Shown here in pieces: positions 52,687 through 60,903 of a stretch of 64,000 nt of DNA. Every line of letters starts with the position of its first letter. Positions within the stretch are counted from its first letter, which is position 1. This DNA is from Paenibacillus sp. E222 (GTDB lineage: Bacteria; Bacillota; Bacilli; Paenibacillales; Paenibacillaceae), in contig NZ_CP058552.1 of NCBI RefSeq assembly GCF_013401555.1, positions 6,510,001 to 6,574,000 on the forward strand, read 5' to 3'. Below the pieces are notes generated by a model that was not told where the DNA came from, ran no database searches, and was given only the letters and a program-made list of their open reading frames with translations. A program made the translations under genes and the position numbers.

Positions 52687-52716
52687 ATCATAATCCCGAA
52701 GTATAAACCCTGTCAA
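52687..52716 (-). promoter_or_regulatory. Sigma-A promoter of the beta-1,2-glucan operon
   Basis: On the minus strand TTGACA (52716-52711) and TATGAT (52692-52687) are spaced by 18 nt. Transcription would start near 52680, right inside operator O1. The esterase start is about 200 bp downstream. Confidence 0.7.
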
Positions 52717-52838
52717 TAACCTTTTTACAAATTTCGCGCTTTTTTTCTCGAAAAACTAATTTTTCGTGATTAAATTTGCGTCAAAAGGCACTTTTAATAT
52801 AAAACAATATCCTGCAAGTAACCGTTTGCACATCTTCA

Positions 52839-52904
52839 TTGACATTAAACCAAGTTTGTAATAACATAAGTTCTAATTTTTGATCCGGATTGCGGAAACG
52901 TTTC
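52839..52904 (+). promoter_or_regulatory. Promoter and LacI-like palindrome of the serine hydrolase gene
   Basis: TTGACA (52839-52844) is followed after 17 nt by TAACAT. GAAACGTTTC (52895-52904) is a perfect palindrome about 20 bp past the expected start and 52 bp before the ATG. It contains the half-site GAAACG/CGTTTC also found in O1 and O2 of the divergent operon, but with no spacer. Confidence 0.45.
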
Positions 52905-52955
52905 ACCAAAAACAAATTTCTTTTATTTATCTTCTTTTTGAGAAAGGATGTTAAG

Positions 52956-53873
52956 ATGTCGAGTATTATTAATTCTTTTGTTCAACATATAGATGAGCAG
53001 CAGTTAAACGTTCATTCTGTTCGGGTATTGCAGAAAGGGGTTACAATCGGAGCTTGGGATCGCACCAGCGATGTGCGCCGCTTGCAGCATTCTGTCAGCA
53101 AATCGTTTACCTGCATGGCGGTTGGATTGGCTTTGGATCAAGGTACACTTACACTTGAATCCAGACTCGGTGATTATTTCACATCACCAACACCTTCTTC
53201 CCATTTAACGGCTTTCCCTCCTGCTGACCTCACCCTGTATGATTTGCTGCGGATGTCCTCGGGGCATGACGTACCCGTGTTATGGGCAGAAGAGCGAGCC
53301 ACTCTCCCTGAGAAAGATTGGGCCAAATATTATATGTCTCTTCCATTGGACAGAGTGCCTGGTGAAACGTTTACATACAGCAGTGCAGATACGTTTATGA
53401 TCTCCGCCATGTTTCAGGCTGCCTCTGGTCAAACCGTGAATGACTATCTGATTCCGCGGCTATTCGAGCCACTGGGCATTTCGAATGTAGAGTGGGAAAC
53501 TTCTCCCTTGGGCATTACATTGGGCTGTGCGGGCCTGCAGCTGACCAACGAGGAATTAGGCAGATTCGGTCAACTATTGCTTCAGGAGGGCAGCTGGAAC
53601 GGCAAGCAGCTCATTCCTGCGGAATGGATTCGATTGGCGACAACACAACAGATCCCTACACCAGGAGACGGCGACTGGGGACAAGGTTATGGATATCAAT
53701 TCTGGAGATGTTCCCATAACGCTTACCGTGCTGATGGCGCCAATGGTCAACTATGCGTTGTCCTGCCGGAGCTGGAGTCCGTCGTTGCCATCAATAGTGA
53801 TGAACAAAATATGCAAGCCATTCTTGACCATGTATGGTCGGATATACTACCTATTCTGGAGGAGAACATTTGA
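52956..53873 (+). CDS. Serine hydrolase, beta-lactamase family (class C-like)
   Basis: The product (305 aa) is a cytoplasmic or non-exported beta-lactamase-fold hydrolase. The catalytic SxxK motif is LQHSVSKSFTCMAVG, with a YSSADTF segment in place of YxN, and the C-terminal region ANGQLCVVLPEL. No signal peptide is present, so it is probably an esterase/peptidase, not a resistance enzyme. I chose the ATG at 52956 because AAAGGATG precedes it. The upstream TTG at 52890 lies in the LacI-like palindrome. The GNAT gene overlaps its stop. A LacI-type site suggests joint control with the glucan operon. Confidence 0.85.
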   Translation: MSSIINSFVQHIDEQQLNVHSVRVLQKGVTIGAWDRTSDVRRLQHSVSKSFTCMAVGLALDQGTLTLESRLGDYFTSPTPSSHLTAFPPADLTLYDLLRMSSGHDVPVLWAEERATLPEKDWAKYYMSLPLDRVPGETFTYSSADTFMISAMFQAASGQTVNDYLIPRLFEPLGISNVEWETSPLGITLGCAGLQLTNEELGRFGQLLLQEGSWNGKQLIPAEWIRLATTQQIPTPGDGDWGQGYGYQFWRCSHNAYRADGANGQLCVVLPELESVVAINSDEQNMQAILDHVWSDILPILEENI

Positions 53874-54301
53874 ATATACGAGCAGCCACTCAAGCAGATT
53901 ATGCGGAGTTAAGAAACATTTATCTCGAGTCACGACGTGCCCGATTCCACTGGGTCAAGCCGGAGGAACTGTCCCTACAGGATTTTGACGCAGATACCGT
54001 GGATGAGCATATCATCGTAGCTGAAAATGAAGATGGACAGCTTCTCGGCTTCGCTTCACTGTACCTTCCCGACAACTTTATCCATCTACTGTTTATCCAT
54101 CCCGGTTTTATCGGCGGGGGTACAGGCTCACGCTTACTTGATGCGTCAATTTCACTCATGCAGCAGCCAGTTCGATTGAAATGTGTGTCTGATAATCATA
54201 AAGCCATTGGCTTTTACGAACGACAGGGTTGGAAAAAAGTGATTGAAGAGGGTGCACCCGGGGCGAAATATTGGGTGATGGAGTATGACACTAATAGCTG
54301 A
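53870..54301 (+). CDS. GNAT family N-acetyltransferase
   Basis: The product (143 aa) is an acetyl-CoA dependent N-acetyltransferase. Visible elements are the N-terminal NIRAATQADYAELRNIYLESR, LLGFASLYLP, then LLFIHPGFIGGGTGSRLLDA with the pyrophosphate-binding loop (G-x-G-x-G-S), and AIGFYERQGWKKV as final strand/helix. The substrate is unknown. It starts with TTG at 53870 (GGAGGAG 6 nt upstream), whose last two bases overlap the hydrolase stop (TTGA). The two genes are translated as a unit. Confidence 0.87.
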   Translation: MNIRAATQADYAELRNIYLESRRARFHWVKPEELSLQDFDADTVDEHIIVAENEDGQLLGFASLYLPDNFIHLLFIHPGFIGGGTGSRLLDASISLMQQPVRLKCVSDNHKAIGFYERQGWKKVIEEGAPGAKYWVMEYDTNS

Positions 54302-54352
54302 TCCCATTCGTTTAATCCCGGTAAACTAGAAGTGGACATGGTTTTTCCACAC

Positions 54353-54392
54353 AAAAAAAGTATCATGACCTTCAGAGGCCATGATACTTTTT
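54353..54392. terminator. Bidirectional terminator between GNAT and AbrB-like genes
   Basis: AGTATCATGaCCT and AGGcCATGATACT form a long stem (one mismatch) with A-run before and T-run after. It serves both converging genes. Confidence 0.88.
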
Positions 54393-54395
54393 ATT

Positions 54396-54650
54396 TTACC
54401 CGTGCTGTGGAAGCTGGGTCATTTCATCTAAACATTGTGCGCATATGTAACGCTCTTTGAACTCATTGACTTCTTCCATCGATCCACAAAAAATACATTT
54501 TGGACGGTATCTCTCCAGAATGATATGGTCCCCTTGTACTAAGATCTCTACAGGATCTCCCTCATTCATTTGATACCTTTTACGCAAAGATTTAGGCAAT
54601 ACGATCCTACCCAATTGGTCAACTTTGCGAACGACTCCAGCTGGCTTCAT
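54396..54650 (-). CDS. AbrB-family regulator with C-terminal zinc ribbon
   Basis: The 84-residue protein has the AbrB/SpoVT swapped-hairpin DNA-binding domain in residues 1-52 (GVVRKVDQLGRIVLPKSLRK, YQMNEGDPVEILVQGDHIILERY). Residues 53-84 carry two Cys pairs, CIFCGSMEEVNEFKERYICAQC, a zinc-ribbon-like addition. AbrB-like proteins control transition-state genes in Bacillus. The zinc-bearing versions are common in Bacillota, and their targets are unknown here. GAGAGGTG precedes the ATG at 10 nt. It stands alone. DNA between 54651 and 54820 is AT-rich and has no gene. Confidence 0.88.
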   Translation of the reverse strand: MKPAGVVRKVDQLGRIVLPKSLRKRYQMNEGDPVEILVQGDHIILERYRPKCIFCGSMEEVNEFKERYICAQCLDEMTQLPQHG

Positions 54651-54820
54651 AGCTACGGCACACCTCTCCTATCTTACTCTAAATTTCTAGGTACATTTGT
54701 ACTATGTTTATTAATTCGCCAACATTTTGTCGAATCCTGCTGGAAATAAACATTTTTTGTCCTTTTTTTTGAAAAATGTTTTTTTAGCGAATTCTAACCG
54801 TCACTTATACGCGAATTGGA

Positions 54821-55285
54821 TTAATCCAGACCCGGGAAATTAAGTTGACGCAATGCCTCATACACAATGATTGCTGCTGAGTTTGACAAGTTCAATGATC
54901 TGACATCACCTGACATTGGCATTTTCATACAAGTATCGGGATTGGCCGCAATTAATTCTGGAGGAAGACCTTTTGTCTCCTTACCGAATACCAGAAAATC
55001 TCCATCCTGAAACTTAAAATCACTATAACGGTTTTTCGCCTTCGTCGTTGCGTAGAAAAAACGCCCTTCCGGATACTGTTCCTGAACCTCGGCAAACGAA
55101 TCATGATATTCAATATGAACGGCATGCCAGTAATCCAGACCCGCGCGTTTCAGCGTAGCGTCATCCGTACGGAATCCGAGTGGACGCACGAGATGCAAAT
55201 GCGTACCGGTAGCCGCACATGTACGAGAAATATTGCCCGTATTTGCAGGAATCTCCGGTTCAACCAGAACGATATGTAAAGCCAT
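54821..55285 (-). CDS. trmL: tRNA (cytidine(34)-2'-O)-methyltransferase
   Basis: The product (154 aa) is a SPOUT methyltransferase that methylates the 2'-O of the wobble nucleotide of tRNA-Leu. It has LVEPEIPANTGNISRTCAATG, LRPLGF-like LVRPLGFRTDDATLKRAGLD, VFGKETKGLPPEL and MPMSGDVRSLNLSNSAAIIVYE, the trefoil-knot AdoMet-binding loops. Length equals the E. coli enzyme (about 157). GGAG precedes the ATG at 11 nt. It follows serC downstream but with its own gap and a terminator between, so it is probably separate. Confidence 0.95.
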   Translation of the reverse strand: MALHIVLVEPEIPANTGNISRTCAATGTHLHLVRPLGFRTDDATLKRAGLDYWHAVHIEYHDSFAEVQEQYPEGRFFYATTKAKNRYSDFKFQDGDFLVFGKETKGLPPELIAANPDTCMKMPMSGDVRSLNLSNSAAIIVYEALRQLNFPGLD

Positions 55286-55337
55286 ATGTGTTCAATCTCC
55301 TTTTCAATTCATGTTAACGACAATTCTCTAATCTTAA

Positions 55338-55370
55338 AGAAAAGCCCTCCACACGTCAACGTGGAAGGCT
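55338..55370 (-). terminator. Terminator after serC
   Basis: On the minus strand AGCCTTCCAC and GTGGAGGGCT pair and are followed by TTTTC. It separates serC from trmL. Confidence 0.75.
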
Positions 55371-55422
55371 CTGGTAAAGCACAAGTGTGAATGCTTGAAT
55401 TCACAACTCGCTGCCAGGTTGT

Positions 55423-56511
55423 TTATCCATTTGTCTTCTGGAAGTGGCTCATGAAGTCCGTAAGTGCTTTAACACTTTCATATGGAGCAGCATTGTAAAT
55501 AGACGCACGCAGGCCGCCAACACTCCGATGCCCTTTCAGACCAACAAACCCTTCTTGCTCTGAAGCCTTGATAAACTGTTTCTCCAGCTCCTCGTTAGCC
55601 AGGCGGAAGGTCACATTCATCAGGGAACGATCTGCCGGATCTACACAACCACGGTAAAAGTCTCCGGAAGAATCGATCGCATTATAGAGCAAATCTGCTT
55701 TCTTCACATTCTTCTGTTCAATTCCAGCCAATCCGCCTTGTTCCTCGATCCACTTCAGAACCTCATTCACCATGTATACAGAGAAGGACGGTGGTGTATT
55801 ATAGAGAGAATTGTTATCCACATGTGTACTATAACGAAGCATGGTCGGAATCGTTTTAGGAGATTCACTTACCAGCTCTTCGCGAGCAATAACAACCGTA
55901 ATCCCTGATGGGCCCAGGTTCTTCTGTGCACCTGCATAGATCATGCCGAATTGATTCAGATCAAACGGTTTGCAGAAGATGTCACTCGACATGTCGGCAA
56001 TAAGTGGAACTGAACCGGTATTCGGGAATGACTTGAATTGTGTTCCCTCAATTGTTTCGTTAGACGTCAAATGAACATAAGCTGTGCGATCCGGGAAGTT
56101 AAGATTCGACACGTCCGGCAATTTCATATATTTATCCGCTTCGGAAGATGCAGCGACCTGCGTCTCCCCAATCAGTTTCGCCTCAGACAGTGCCTTCTTG
56201 GCCCAGCTGCCTGTCATGACGTAACTGGCTGTCTGCCCTTCCCCGAGCAGGTTCATCGGCAGCATGGCGAACTGAGTGCTGGCTCCGCCCTGCAGGAAGA
56301 GGACTTTGTATCCTTTAGGATTGCCTAGCAGAGACAACAAACGCTCCTGAGCTTCATTATGTACAGATTCATACACCGCTCCACGGTGAGACATCTCCAT
56401 AATCGACATACCCGTGTTCCGAAAATCAACAAATTCTGCCTGAGCACGCTCCAAAACCTCAAGTGGCAACGCCGCAGGTCCTGCATTAAAATTATACGCT
56501 CTCTTTGTCAC
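55423..56511 (-). CDS. serC: Phosphoserine aminotransferase
   Basis: SerC converts 3-phosphohydroxypyruvate and glutamate to phosphoserine in serine synthesis. The product (362 aa) begins TKRAYNFNAGPAALPLEVLE and has the family motifs FLQGGASTQFAMLPMNLL and VPLIADMSSDIFCKPF, YAGAQKNLGPSGITVVI with the PLP Lys, and GLKGHRSVGGLRASIYNA. The start is GTG at 56511 with GGGGG 5 nt upstream. A more distant ATG adds seven residues absent from the family. It has its own promoter and terminator. Confidence 0.96.
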   Translation of the reverse strand: MTKRAYNFNAGPAALPLEVLERAQAEFVDFRNTGMSIMEMSHRGAVYESVHNEAQERLLSLLGNPKGYKVLFLQGGASTQFAMLPMNLLGEGQTASYVMTGSWAKKALSEAKLIGETQVAASSEADKYMKLPDVSNLNFPDRTAYVHLTSNETIEGTQFKSFPNTGSVPLIADMSSDIFCKPFDLNQFGMIYAGAQKNLGPSGITVVIAREELVSESPKTIPTMLRYSTHVDNNSLYNTPPSFSVYMVNEVLKWIEEQGGLAGIEQKNVKKADLLYNAIDSSGDFYRGCVDPADRSLMNVTFRLANEELEKQFIKASEQEGFVGLKGHRSVGGLRASIYNAAPYESVKALTDFMSHFQKTNG

Positions 56512-56565
56512 AAAATCCCCCGCCCTTTCCATCCGTAGCTGACATATGAAGTGAATATTATCGCT

Positions 56566-56594
56566 ATGATATCAGTATTCCTTATCTGCTTCAA
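56566..56594 (-). promoter_or_regulatory. Sigma-A promoter of serC
   Basis: On the minus strand TTGAAG and TATCAT are spaced by 17 nt. It lies 55 bp upstream of the serC GTG. Confidence 0.55.
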
Positions 56595-56681
56595 GGGCAA
56601 TAAGCACCGAAGCAGCGAATCAGGGTTATCAAATTCCTTTATCACCCTGCAAAGTTAATGCACTACATCGTTCAATTCAAG

Positions 56682-56714
56682 GAAAAGCCTCCGAGAGCGA
56701 GTCCCGGAGGCTTT
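56682..56714 (-). terminator. Terminator after glnA
   Basis: AAAGCCTCCG and CGGAGGCTTT form a perfect 10-bp stem with an 11-nt loop. The T-run on the minus strand is short (four T). Confidence 0.7.
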
Positions 56715-56744
56715 ACATTGGGAACAGTTTCTGTTCCGACTGGA

Positions 56745-58169
56745 TTAGCAGTCGAAGTAGAGGCTGTACTCATGCGGATGAATGCGGATTGCTACTGCTT
56801 TCGCTTCGTCACGTTTGAGGTTGATATAGTTTTCGATGAATTCTTTTGTGAAGACGCCGCCTTCAGTCAAGAATTCGTTGTCCGCTGCCAGAGCGTCAAG
56901 CGCTTCTTCCAGGGAAGCTGGCACGCTGCGGATATTTTCTTTGTCTGCGTCAGACAAATCATAGATGTTTTTGTCGAGCGGACCATATCCAAGCTCAGTT
57001 GGGTTGATTTTGCGTTTGATACCATCCAGACCCGCCATCAGCATTGCAGCGAATGCCAGGTAAGGGTTAGCTGTGGAGTCCGGTGTACGGAACTCGATAC
57101 GACAACCTTTTGGTGTCACAGCCGCAACCGGAATACGTACTGCTGCCGAACGGTTACCTTTGGAGTAAACCAGGTTAACTGGTGCTTCATAACCAGGTAC
57201 GAGACGTTTGAATGAGTTCGTACTAGGGTTAGTCAAAGCAATCAGAGCTGGTGCGTGATACAAAATTCCTCCGATGTAGTGCAGAGCCATTTCGCTCAGG
57301 TTTGCATACCCCGCTTTGTCATAGAACAATGGGGAATCGCCATCGAAGATGGATTGGTGAACGTGCATTCCGCTACCATTGTCACCAAACAGTGGTTTTG
57401 GCATGAATGTTGCTACTTTACCATATTGACGTGCAGTGTTATGCACGATGTATTTGTATACAAGCAGGTTATCTGCTGTTTTCTTCAACGTATCAAAACG
57501 GAAGTTGATTTCGGCTTGACCTGCTGTCGCCACTTCGTGGTGGTGACGCTCGATCGAGAGACCCGCCTCTTCCAAAATGCGACACATTTCACTACGAATA
57601 TCTTGTTGTGTATCCACTGGAGCTACAGGAACATATCCGCCTTTCGTGCGAACTTTGAAGCCCAGGTTACCGCCATCTTCCTTACGGTTGGTGTTCCAAG
57701 AAGCTTCTTCGGAATCTACGAAATAGGAAGAGCTGTTCGTGCCGCTCTCATAACGTACATCGTCGAAGATGAAGAATTCGGATTCAGGTGCGAAGAATGC
57801 TGCTGTACCTACTCCGCTTTCTTTCAGGAACTCTTCCGCTTTGACTGCGATACCGCGTGGATCACGCTCATAACGCTCGCCATCCGGAGTGAAGATATCA
57901 CACATAACATTCAAAGTAGGGTGCGCTGTGAACGGATCGACAAAAGTCGCTTCAGGATCTGGAATCATAACCATATCGGACTCTTCAATTCCGCGGAAAC
58001 CTTGAATAGAAGAACCATCAAAGGCTACTCCATTTACAAAAGTGTCTGCGTCAACTGCCGAAGCTGGTAACGAGATGTGGTGCGCACGACCGGATAAATC
58101 TACAAAACGAAAATCTACCCACTCGATGTTGTTCTCTTGAATTGATTTCAATACGTTTTCAACCGACAT
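56745..58169 (-). CDS. glnA: Glutamine synthetase type I, E. coli-like (GSI-beta-type)
   Basis: The enzyme makes glutamine from glutamate, ammonia and ATP. The product (474 aa) has VAFDGSSIQGFRGIEESDM, the metal-binding APESEFFIFDD segment, KPLFGDNGSGMHVHQSIF, the ATP motif KRLVPGYEAPVNLVYS and NRSAAVRIP. It is longer than the B. subtilis GSI-alpha (444 aa). It carries the E. coli-type insertion (WNTNRKEDGGNLG, HHHEVATAGQAEINFRF) and DKNIYDL, the position of the adenylylated Tyr in E. coli. The ATG at 58169 follows GGGAGG. Its promoter has a GlnR/TnrA-like box. No glnR gene is next to it. Confidence 0.93.
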   Translation of the reverse strand: MSVENVLKSIQENNIEWVDFRFVDLSGRAHHISLPASAVDADTFVNGVAFDGSSIQGFRGIEESDMVMIPDPEATFVDPFTAHPTLNVMCDIFTPDGERYERDPRGIAVKAEEFLKESGVGTAAFFAPESEFFIFDDVRYESGTNSSSYFVDSEEASWNTNRKEDGGNLGFKVRTKGGYVPVAPVDTQQDIRSEMCRILEEAGLSIERHHHEVATAGQAEINFRFDTLKKTADNLLVYKYIVHNTARQYGKVATFMPKPLFGDNGSGMHVHQSIFDGDSPLFYDKAGYANLSEMALHYIGGILYHAPALIALTNPSTNSFKRLVPGYEAPVNLVYSKGNRSAAVRIPVAAVTPKGCRIEFRTPDSTANPYLAFAAMLMAGLDGIKRKINPTELGYGPLDKNIYDLSDADKENIRSVPASLEEALDALAADNEFLTEGGVFTKEFIENYINLKRDEAKAVAIRIHPHEYSLYFDC

Positions 58170-58248
58170 GTATTCGTCCTCCCAAATATTCCGAACATTA
58201 AACAACCCCGCTAAGAAAATGTCCATATTCGAATTTTTTTCTGTCGTC

Positions 58249-58278
58249 ATTATAAAATCTCAAATGTGACATCGTCAA
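58249..58278 (-). promoter_or_regulatory. Sigma-A promoter of glnA
   Basis: On the minus strand TTGACG (58278-58273) and a perfect TATAAT (58254-58249) are spaced 18 nt apart, about 80 bp before the glnA start. Confidence 0.65.
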
Positions 58279-58306
58279 TACTTATGTAAGGTATTTTTTG
58301 CGACTA

Positions 58307-58323
58307 TGTAAGCTATGCTCACA
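58307..58323. promoter_or_regulatory. GlnR/TnrA-like box upstream of glnA
   Basis: TGTAAGCTATGCTCACA fits the GlnR/TnrA consensus TGTNA-N7-TNACA exactly. It is centred about 70 bp upstream of the expected glnA transcription start, a place fitting activation or looping control. The gap 58324-58583 has no gene that I can see. Confidence 0.55.
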
Positions 58324-58583
58324 TTTTATAAACCTATTGATTTCATTTAACAACGTAAATAATATATATTTAACTGGTTTAATGCGGTAAAGCGGGGGTA
58401 TATTTACCCTAAATTATGGAAATAACATTACATCATAAATGTTTCTTATCACCTATGATTAATAAATGCGTTCAAAGCTCCAAATAACACAAAAACCGGA
58501 CATTTTGTCCTAGCCCCATTCTCATTGAACGGAGCCAGGGCAGATGCCCGGGTGAACTATATTACCTATACTATGAAGATCAG

Positions 58584-59648
58584 TTATACGCCAACTCGTG
58601 CTGGAAAGAACTCCGCCGGTTGTTTGGCTGTGTTGAATGTTTTACCGACGATTGGTGCCAATTTCTCCAGATCCTGAAGCAGGTTGGCAAATTGGTCAGG
58701 GAACAATGACTGCACGCCGTCACCCGTCATGGAATTATCCGGGTCCGTATGCATTTCGATAATTAGGCCGTTAGCACCAGCAGCAACAGAAGCCTTCGTC
58801 ATCGGTTCAACCAATTCACGGCGACCTGTACCATGACTAGGGTCCGAAATGACTGGCAGATGACTGAGAGACTGCAGGACAGGGATAGCTGACAGGTCGA
58901 GCGTATTGCGTGTGTAGGATTCGAATGTACGAATACCACGCTCACACAGCATTACGTTCGGGTTGCCACCCGCAAGAATGTATTCCGCCGCATTCAACAG
59001 CTCATCATAAGTTGCACTGAATCCACGTTTCAGCAATACTGGTTTGCCACACTCACCCAATTTGCGCAGCAAATCGAAGTTCTGCATGTTACGTGTACCG
59101 ACTTGCAGAATGTCTGCGTACTCGGCACAGATATCCACATATTCAGGTGTCATGACTTCTGTAATGGTCAACAGGTCATGTTTCTTGCCGGCTTCTGCCA
59201 TCATGATCAGACCTTCAACACCTGTTCCCTGGAAGCTGTATGGACCTGTACGTGGCTTAAATGCACCACCGCGCAGCACCTGTCCACCAGCAGCCTTAAC
59301 CAGTCCGGCAATCTCATCAATCTGTGCAGCTGATTCAACCGCACAAGGTCCGCCCATAACGACGAGTTCTTTGCCGCCAATATCTACTCCTTTGATGGAG
59401 ATCACGGTATCTTGAGGATGGAAGTCACGGCTTGCCAATTTGTAGGACTTCGAAATCTTGACGACATTCTCTACACCTTTCATTTGACGGAGATGCTCAG
59501 CCATTTTCGGCTCTACCTTGCCAATTAAACCAATGATGGTGCGGTCCTCTCCACGCGAGATATGAACCTGAAGACCTTCCTTTTCAATTGTAGCGACGAT
59601 ATCCTGAATATGTTCCTCCGGAGTAGCTTTACCTGCAATAACGATCAT
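58584..59648 (-). CDS. aroF: 3-deoxy-7-phosphoheptulonate (DAHP) synthase, AroF/AroA(G)-type
   Basis: This is the first enzyme of aromatic amino-acid synthesis (phosphoenolpyruvate plus erythrose 4-phosphate to DAHP). The product (354 aa) has an N-terminal ferredoxin-like regulatory domain (MIVIAGKATPEEHIQDIVAT, residues 1-70) and a class I-beta barrel with VVMGGPCAVESAAQIDEIA, FKPRTGPYSFQGTG, LLKRGFSATYDELLNAAEYI, CERGIRTFE and PVISDPSHGTGRRE. No chorismate mutase domain is fused. The ATG at 59648 is chosen. AAGG lies 12 nt upstream, and an ATG four codons earlier abuts it. It has its own promoter. Confidence 0.95.
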   Translation of the reverse strand: MIVIAGKATPEEHIQDIVATIEKEGLQVHISRGEDRTIIGLIGKVEPKMAEHLRQMKGVENVVKISKSYKLASRDFHPQDTVISIKGVDIGGKELVVMGGPCAVESAAQIDEIAGLVKAAGGQVLRGGAFKPRTGPYSFQGTGVEGLIMMAEAGKKHDLLTITEVMTPEYVDICAEYADILQVGTRNMQNFDLLRKLGECGKPVLLKRGFSATYDELLNAAEYILAGGNPNVMLCERGIRTFESYTRNTLDLSAIPVLQSLSHLPVISDPSHGTGRRELVEPMTKASVAAGANGLIIEMHTDPDNSMTGDGVQSLFPDQFANLLQDLEKLAPIVGKTFNTAKQPAEFFPARVGV

Positions 59649-59761
59649 TATAAATCCCATCCTTCCTTGTATAAGAGCGCCTTATGGGCGTCTGATTTAA
59701 TCCTCAAAACTCTTCTACACTTAAACGCTTGTTCGCTTTTAAGCTTTTATCCACTAAAGTA

Positions 59762-59791
59762 AATATAACATATTCCCCCCTTTTCAGTCAA
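59762..59791 (-). promoter_or_regulatory. Sigma-A promoter of aroF
   Basis: On the minus strand TTGACT (59791-59786) and TATATT (59767-59762) are spaced by 18 nt. A leader of about 110 nt precedes the ATG. I saw no T-box sequence in it. Confidence 0.6.
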
Positions 59792-59810
59792 GCCAACTCT
59801 TAACCCCTTC

Positions 59811-59866
59811 AAAAAAAAGAATCCTGCAGTCAGTCACCGGATTTCGGCTCTGTACTGCAAGATTCT
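59811..59866 (-). terminator. Terminator after ispH
   Basis: AGAATCTTGCAGT and ACTGCAGGATTCT form a stem of about 13 bp (one mismatch) with a long loop, followed by eight T on the minus strand. Confidence 0.8.
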
Positions 59867-59881
59867 GATAATGATGTTCGT

Positions 59882-60835
59882 TTACGTCGTACGAGTCTTT
59901 TCCCTTACAGGTGGTAACAGCTTGCTCATATTCACCGTACGCTTGATTTCCCATGTTTCCGGCTTGTCATGTTCATACTGCTCCAGATACAGGATGACTT
60001 CCTTCGTGATCGGTGTTGGCGTAGAAGCACCTGAAGTCACCGCCACCTTATTCACACCTTTCAGCCATTCCTGCTGAATCTCAGCCACATCTGATACCCG
60101 ATATGCCGTTACACCCGCAATTTCCTCCGATACTTGTGCAAGTCGGTTGGAGTTATTACTGCGAGGATCACCGACAACGATGACCAGATCAGCCTGCCCA
60201 GCCTGTTCCGCAACTGCTTCCTGACGAACCTGGGTAGCCAAGCATATCTCATTATGAATCTCTGCACCTGGATACTTCTCCAGAAGGCGGCTCATAATGT
60301 GTTTAATGTCCCATTGACTCATCGTTGTCTGATTAGTAATAAGGATTTTGCCCGGAGGTACGTTCAGTCCATCAATTTCCTCTTCCTTCTCAATCAGATG
60401 AACATGATCGGGTGCAACACCAACCGCACCTTCAGGCTCTGGATGATTCTTTTTCCCAATATAGATAATGTCATATCCTTCAGCCGTCTTCTCTCGAATA
60501 AGGTCATGGGTTTTGGTTACATCCGGACAAGTTGCATCCACGGTAGTCAATCCTTTATCACGTGCCATCTTGCGCACTTCCGGAGATACACCATGGGCCG
60601 TAAAGATCACTGTTCCGCTCTCTACCTGGCTCAAAATATCAACCCGGTTCGGTCCGTCCAGTGTAATAATGCCCTCATCTTCAAAAGAGTCCGTCACATG
60701 TTGGTTATGCACAATCATACCCAATATATAAATAGGCCGTGGTAGGTCCAGATTGCGTGCCGCCTGGCGCGCGAGCACCATCGCATCCACAACTCCGTAA
60801 CAATATCCCCGCGGCGAAATTCGCAGTACTTCCAC
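59882..60835 (-). CDS. ispH: 4-hydroxy-3-methylbut-2-enyl diphosphate reductase
   Basis: IspH is the [4Fe-4S] enzyme that makes IPP and DMAPP in the non-mevalonate isoprenoid pathway. The product (317 aa) has [19 protein letters not shown] with the first cluster Cys, [41 protein letters not shown] with the second, [12 protein letters not shown] with the third, and [13 protein letters not shown]. The start is GTG at 60835 by comparison with B. subtilis IspH and the GGGTGG upstream. A TTG at 60865 would add ten residues. No other isoprenoid genes are adjacent. Confidence 0.95.
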   Translation of the reverse strand: MEVLRISPRGYCYGVVDAMVLARQAARNLDLPRPIYILGMIVHNQHVTDSFEDEGIITLDGPNRVDILSQVESGTVIFTAHGVSPEVRKMARDKGLTTVDATCPDVTKTHDLIREKTAEGYDIIYIGKKNHPEPEGAVGVAPDHVHLIEKEEEIDGLNVPPGKILITNQTTMSQWDIKHIMSRLLEKYPGAEIHNEICLATQVRQEAVAEQAGQADLVIVVGDPRSNNSNRLAQVSEEIAGVTAYRVSDVAEIQQEWLKGVNKVAVTSGASTPTPITKEVILYLEQYEHDKPETWEIKRTVNMSKLLPPVREKTRTT

Positions 60836-60903
60836 TTGGTTGCCACCCGCTTTCTTTCTCGGCAAAGATAGCCGATGTAATTGCAGTCCTGTCTATTATA
60901 ACC

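Noticed and set aside
52893..52906. cre (CcpA) site ahead of the serine hydrolase gene
   Set aside because: The right half of the cre consensus (NTNWCA) does not fit; the palindrome is better explained as a LacI-type operator.
52956..53873. Beta-lactam resistance gene
   Set aside because: The protein has a beta-lactamase fold but no signal peptide and no recognisable resistance-class motifs apart from SxxK. It is called only a serine hydrolase.
59650..59761. T-box leader upstream of aroF
   Set aside because: No GGGTGGNACCGCG-type antiterminator sequence and no terminator inside the leader were found.
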